This document shows positions 60,961 to 64,000 of a DNA stretch of 64,000 bases, in pieces. Below the pieces are notes generated by a model. The model did no database searches. It saw nothing but the letters and a program-made list of their open reading frames with translations, and was not told the origin of the DNA. Numbering within the stretch: position 1 is the stretch's first letter; each line of letters starts with the position of its first letter. The DNA is taken from contig NZ_MAHX01000005.1 in the NCBI RefSeq assembly GCF_002023715.1, positions 310,001 to 374,000 on the forward strand. The letters run 5' to 3'. Source of the DNA: Elizabethkingia occulta (GTDB taxonomy: Bacteria > Bacteroidota > Bacteroidia > Flavobacteriales > Weeksellaceae). The position numbers and the translations under genes were made by a program.

Positions 60961-61653
60961 ATGAACAAATTAATCTATATTCTCATCAGTATTTTGGCAA
61001 CATTATTCGCTTTTAAAATTTATGCTGCCGAAAGAACTGTCCAATACAGAGATATGGAGCTTGCCGGAATTGTTGTTGATTCTCAAAGTCTATCTCCATT
61101 GGGAAAAGTAACAATTCTTGATAACAACAATAAAAAAATCGGAGAGACCGATACCAATGGATACTTCAAAGTAAAATTTGCTGTAAATAAAACAGGAGAA
61201 GTTGTTTTCAAAATAAAACTCGAAAAAAGCGGATACCAAAGTTTTACGCAAAATGACCATTGGAGTAATTTGGAAAATCCTTCAGGGAGCTTCTGCTTTG
61301 GAATGAAAAAAAACAATACAAATGGTGAATCTTTCTCTAAAATACTAGGCAGAAATCTGACTTATACCTATGCAAAAGCTGGTATGGAGCAGATAAAAGA
61401 AAACAGAAAAGCAGATGAAATTGTTAATTCTGCTAAACAAGGCAATGACCATCTTATTTTAAACATCAATGGTGAGAAATATCTTGTAACCAATTTTAAT
61501 TATTTTAAACTGGGATCTAGGGACAAGTACATTATGATTAATAATATTATCGAGCCTATCGAAGGTCTGAATAATAAGCTGAAACGAAGCAATATTAAAA
61601 ACCTTAGCCGTCTTGGCGGTAAGGAAGCTCAGTTCGACCTTACTACATTTTAA
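60961..61653 (+). CDS. exported protein with a carboxypeptidase-regulatory-like domain
   Basis: This 230-residue protein has an N-terminal signal peptide (ending YAAE). A beta-sandwich follows (about 30-100: GIVVDSQSLSPLGKVTILD, GETDTNGYFKVKF, FKIKLEKSGYQSF), which matches the CarboxypepD_reg-like fold. That fold is normally fused to the front of TonB receptors. The rest (about 110-230) is novel to me. It starts 25 bp after the receptor gene, so the two are likely co-expressed and may act together. Confidence 0.65.
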   Translation: MNKLIYILISILATLFAFKIYAAERTVQYRDMELAGIVVDSQSLSPLGKVTILDNNNKKIGETDTNGYFKVKFAVNKTGEVVFKIKLEKSGYQSFTQNDHWSNLENPSGSFCFGMKKNNTNGESFSKILGRNLTYTYAKAGMEQIKENRKADEIVNSAKQGNDHLILNINGEKYLVTNFNYFKLGSRDKYIMINNIIEPIEGLNNKLKRSNIKNLSRLGGKEAQFDLTTF

Positions 61654-61686
61654 ACTTACATTCAATTCATACTAATTCATTAGTAG

Positions 61687-61709
61687 ATACCCCTTGTAAT
61701 GAGGGGTAT
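61687..61709 (+). terminator. terminator of the receptor operon
   Basis: The stem ATACCCCT/AGGGGTAT (61687-61694 and 61702-61709) with a 7-nt loop is followed by T-rich sequence. Confidence 0.75.
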
Positions 61710-61781
61710 GTTTATTTAATCTAGAACTTTCATTTATCTGCAAAAACTATTGTATTTTATACTTTTTTACAATATATCTAA

Positions 61782-61807
61782 AATAGGCTCACCGAAGTAA
61801 GCCTATT
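61782..61807 (-). terminator. terminator of ppc
   Basis: The stem AATAGGCT/AGCCTATT (61782-61789 and 61800-61807) is followed on the minus strand by a T-rich stretch, 19 bp past the ppc stop. Confidence 0.75.
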
Positions 61808-61826
61808 ATTGTTATTTTATGAAGAT

Positions 61827-64000
61827 CTATGCTGAATTACGGCTTGCATTAATGTTTCCAAACAATGCTCTTGTAACAATCTTTTCATAGGTTTCTTTAT
61901 GTGGATTCTCTTCTTTAATCTTTTGTAAAGCATATTGCTGAATGGTTAGCAATGGCAAAACAATATTTTCTCTCATTTTAATGGAGCTCTTAGACAATGG
62001 TTCTTCTTCCATCAGAGCTTTGTAATCTGCAATTTCCAATAACATTTCATGAGTCAGCAGGTACTCATTGTGCAGAATCTGCCAGAATTCGCCAAACACT
62101 TTGTCATTACGCAGATAATAGGTCAGCGGAAAGTAAGTCTTGCTCATAGACATCATACTATTCTGAATAAGTGTCTTAAAGAACATAGATTCTCGGTATA
62201 GTTTTTTCAGATCTTCCAGCCTGCCCTCTTCTTTTATTTTTTGCAAGGCCGTACCTACTCCGAAGTATCCGGGTACATTTTGCTTCAACAAGCTCCATGA
62301 TCCTACAAACGGAATTGCTCTTAGATCTTCGAATACCAGTTGTCCATCATTTCTCTTACTAGGACGGCTTCCGATATTGGTACGTCCATAATATTTCAGT
62401 GTACTAACCTCTTCCAGATAAGGTACAAAAAGAGGATGGTTCTTCAGTGCTTTATATTTCTGGTAGCTAATTCCGGCAAGCTCATTTAGCAAAGCTCTTT
62501 CCCAATCTTTCAGATTTATTTTGTCCTGAGGGAAAATTTCGTTTTCTAATCCTGCTGTAAGCAACTGCTCAAAGTTGAAAGTTGCCTGGTCTTTCGTTCC
62601 AAAGACACTGGTAATTGTTTGCCCCTGAATTGTCAATTCTATCTGGTGATTGGCAATACTTTTTCCTTGTGCCGCATAAAACTGGTGTGTTTTACCACCA
62701 CCACGTGCAGGTGGTCCACCTCTACCATCAAAGAATATTACTTTGATATCGTTTTCATCTGAAACCCTTGACAGTACTTCTTTGGTAGTATAAATATCCC
62801 AGTTTGCTTTTATATACCCAGCGTCTTTTGTTCCGTCTGAAAATCCAAGCATGATGAATTGTCTCTCACTACGGCGATTCAGATGTTCTTTATACTGAGT
62901 AAGGTTATAAAGCTTGTTCATCGTTGCCTCAGCGTTTTCAAAGCCTTCTATGGTTTCGAACAATGGAACAATATCTATCTTTATATCCTTATCGGCATAA
63001 CCACAATATTTAAATAGGGCATAAACATTCAGAACATCATAAATAGAGGAACTGTCCGAAATAATATAACGGTGAATACTTTGCTCTCCATTTAGTTTCT
63101 GAATATCTTTTACCTGATAGATATTTTTTAATGTATCCTTTACTATATCATCACTATAATTTTCAGGATCAATCTGTAAAGAAGTGTTGAGAAGCAGATT
63201 CAATTTTTCGTCTTCATTCAATGCATGGTAATCTTTACCAAACTCTTTTTCAAAAATCTGTTCCAGTGTTTTGTAATGGATCTTACTGTTCTGGCGAATA
63301 TCCAGCGAAGCGAAATAGATTCCAAATAGATCTATACGGCCTATCAGATCGTCGATTTTATTAATAAACAATCCGTTGTTATTCTCTTTAACTTCATAAC
63401 GGATATCCTCTAAAGCTTTTTTGAACTCTTCAGCAGTAAGATCATATTTATTCTCAAAAATATTCTGATATACTCTTTCACTAATTTGTCTCAGCATTTC
63501 GGTGACCTTAGGGAAAGTAAGTCTTTTTCGGAGCTTTTTAAGGTGCTCATAATAGCATTTAAGAATAGCCAGTCTCAACTCGGAAGATACTCGCTGAGTA
63601 ATTTCTGCAGTTACAAAAGGGTTACCGTCTCTGTCTCCTCCCGGCCAAAAGCCTAATTGGAATAAATGCGGATTTATATTAGCATCATCAAAAATACGTT
63701 TGGTATCCCGATACAATTCTCCCAGAGTATCATAATAAACGTAGCGCAGATAATAAATAATACTCTGAGCCTCGTCATATGGGGTTGGCTTTTCCTGATT
63801 GATAAATGACGTCATCCCCAGCTGCTGCAGGAGCATATCTATATTGGTAACTGAATCGGACTTTATAGCCTGATTCAGATCATGGAGAATAGATTGCACG
63901 GAATTGGAATAAAACTGTGTCGGGTGTGCTGTAAATACAACCTTAACACCGAATTGTTCCATTTTCTCTTTAATAATTTGCAGTTTTCCCTGTTGGGATG
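61827..64000 (-). CDS. ppc: phosphoenolpyruvate carboxylase, 5' end outside window
   Basis: The open frame continues past the right edge. The ATG at 63962 is internal, because sequence to 64000 reads on (SQQGKLQIIKEK before it) and the catalytic VVFTAHPTQ motif normally lies over 100 residues from the start. Visible motifs are the His motif, GGDRDGNPF, FSDGTKDAGY and the glycine-loop-like FFDGRGGPPARGGGKTH. It carboxylates phosphoenolpyruvate to oxaloacetate. Two departures stand out: the canonical GRGGxxGRGG loop reads GRGGPPARGGG, and the invariant C-terminal QNTG/RNTG is RNSA. The gene is minus-strand and ends with a hairpin at 61782-61807. Confidence 0.9.
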   Translation of the reverse strand, partial: SQQGKLQIIKEKMEQFGVKVVFTAHPTQFYSNSVQSILHDLNQAIKSDSVTNIDMLLQQLGMTSFINQEKPTPYDEAQSIIYYLRYVYYDTLGELYRDTKRIFDDANINPHLFQLGFWPGGDRDGNPFVTAEITQRVSSELRLAILKCYYEHLKKLRKRLTFPKVTEMLRQISERVYQNIFENKYDLTAEEFKKALEDIRYEVKENNNGLFINKIDDLIGRIDLFGIYFASLDIRQNSKIHYKTLEQIFEKEFGKDYHALNEDEKLNLLLNTSLQIDPENYSDDIVKDTLKNIYQVKDIQKLNGEQSIHRYIISDSSSIYDVLNVYALFKYCGYADKDIKIDIVPLFETIEGFENAEATMNKLYNLTQYKEHLNRRSERQFIMLGFSDGTKDAGYIKANWDIYTTKEVLSRVSDENDIKVIFFDGRGGPPARGGGKTHQFYAAQGKSIANHQIELTIQGQTITSVFGTKDQATFNFEQLLTAGLENEIFPQDKINLKDWERALLNELAGISYQKYKALKNHPLFVPYLEEVSTLKYYGRTNIGSRPSKRNDGQLVFEDLRAIPFVGSWSLLKQNVPGYFGVGTALQKIKEEGRLEDLKKLYRESMFFKTLIQNSMMSMSKTYFPLTYYLRNDKVFGEFWQILHNEYLLTHEMLLEIADYKALMEEEPLSKSSIKMRENIVLPLLTIQQYALQKIKEENPHKETYEKIVTRALFGNINASRNSA

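Overview
The window comes from a low-GC (roughly 36% by eye) member of the Bacteroidota, most likely class Flavobacteriia and close to Elizabethkingia/Chryseobacterium (Weeksellaceae). This is inferred from gene content: mevalonate-type isoprenoid genes, bacillithiol-linked proteins (YfiT and YtxJ types), SusD-free outer-membrane barrels, DUF4294, DUF3472 and fimbrillin families, and a type II chorismate mutase fused to DAHP synthase. The promoters agree: the clearest ones carry the Bacteroidota form TTG-N19/20-TAnnTTTG, and Shine-Dalgarno sequences are largely absent. Nearly all of the window is chromosomal housekeeping and envelope biology. There is no transposase, integrase, phage gene or CRISPR array.

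Layout. 1-7.0 kb (minus strand): serA (cut by the window edge), a small HAD phosphatase and a complete RND efflux operon (adaptor, pump, outer-membrane channel). 7.1-8.7 kb: idi and gcvT. 8.8-14 kb: a 7TMR-DISM histidine kinase and NarL-type regulator, divergent from an outer-membrane barrel and an RCC1/collagen-like lipoprotein; the divergent promoter region holds two 16-bp NarL-like sites. 14.1-19.3 kb: an ArsC-like protein, an S41 protease, an acyl-CoA thioesterase, an initiator tRNA and a large S9 peptidase. 19.4-21.7 kb: tsaC-yaaA-prmC. 21.7-28 kb: a Coq4-like protein, a fimbrillin-like lipoprotein, a DoxX-like protein, ilvE, mnmD-nudix, an S1/P1 nuclease and a DUF4294 protein. 28-31 kb: an M42 peptidase and scoA/scoB, with a frameshifted four-helix-bundle gene between inverted repeats lodged between the two CoA-transferase subunits. 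31-36 kb: a DUF3592-like membrane protein, a GNAT protein, an exported deformylase-like protein with an altered metal ligand, the yfiT-ytxJ-crp operon, pncA, a small barrel and a MITE-like repeat. 36-42 kb: DUF3472, rluB, UbiA and mevalonate kinase, then a two-gene ABC transporter. 42-49 kb: rsgA, DAHP synthase/chorismate mutase, dnaX (read through an A10 slippery run), ppa, radC, a DoxX-like protein, an L,D-transpeptidase and lolD. 49-64 kb: a 1287-residue GH31 enzyme with dockerin and cohesin-like modules, pdhC and pdhA, galE and a DegT aminotransferase, a TonB-receptor-like barrel with a companion exported protein, and ppc (cut by the window edge).

How the parts fit. Idi, mevalonate kinase and the UbiA prenyltransferase belong to isoprenoid and prenyl-lipid metabolism. 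TsaC, PrmC, MnmD, RluB, RsgA and the initiator tRNA serve translation. YfiT and YtxJ point to bacillithiol as the low-molecular-weight thiol. The signalling locus at 8.8-14 kb looks like a self-contained circuit in which the kinase and regulator control the divergent surface genes.

The observations most worth a second look are the dnaX A10 frameshift/slippage site, the NarL-like sites abutting a -33 element at 11.4 kb, the broken four-helix-bundle element inside sco, the Coq4-like protein in a presumed menaquinone organism, the UbiA/mevalonate kinase pair, the exported deformylase with Cys replaced by Asp, and the GH31 enzyme carrying both dockerin and cohesin-like modules.
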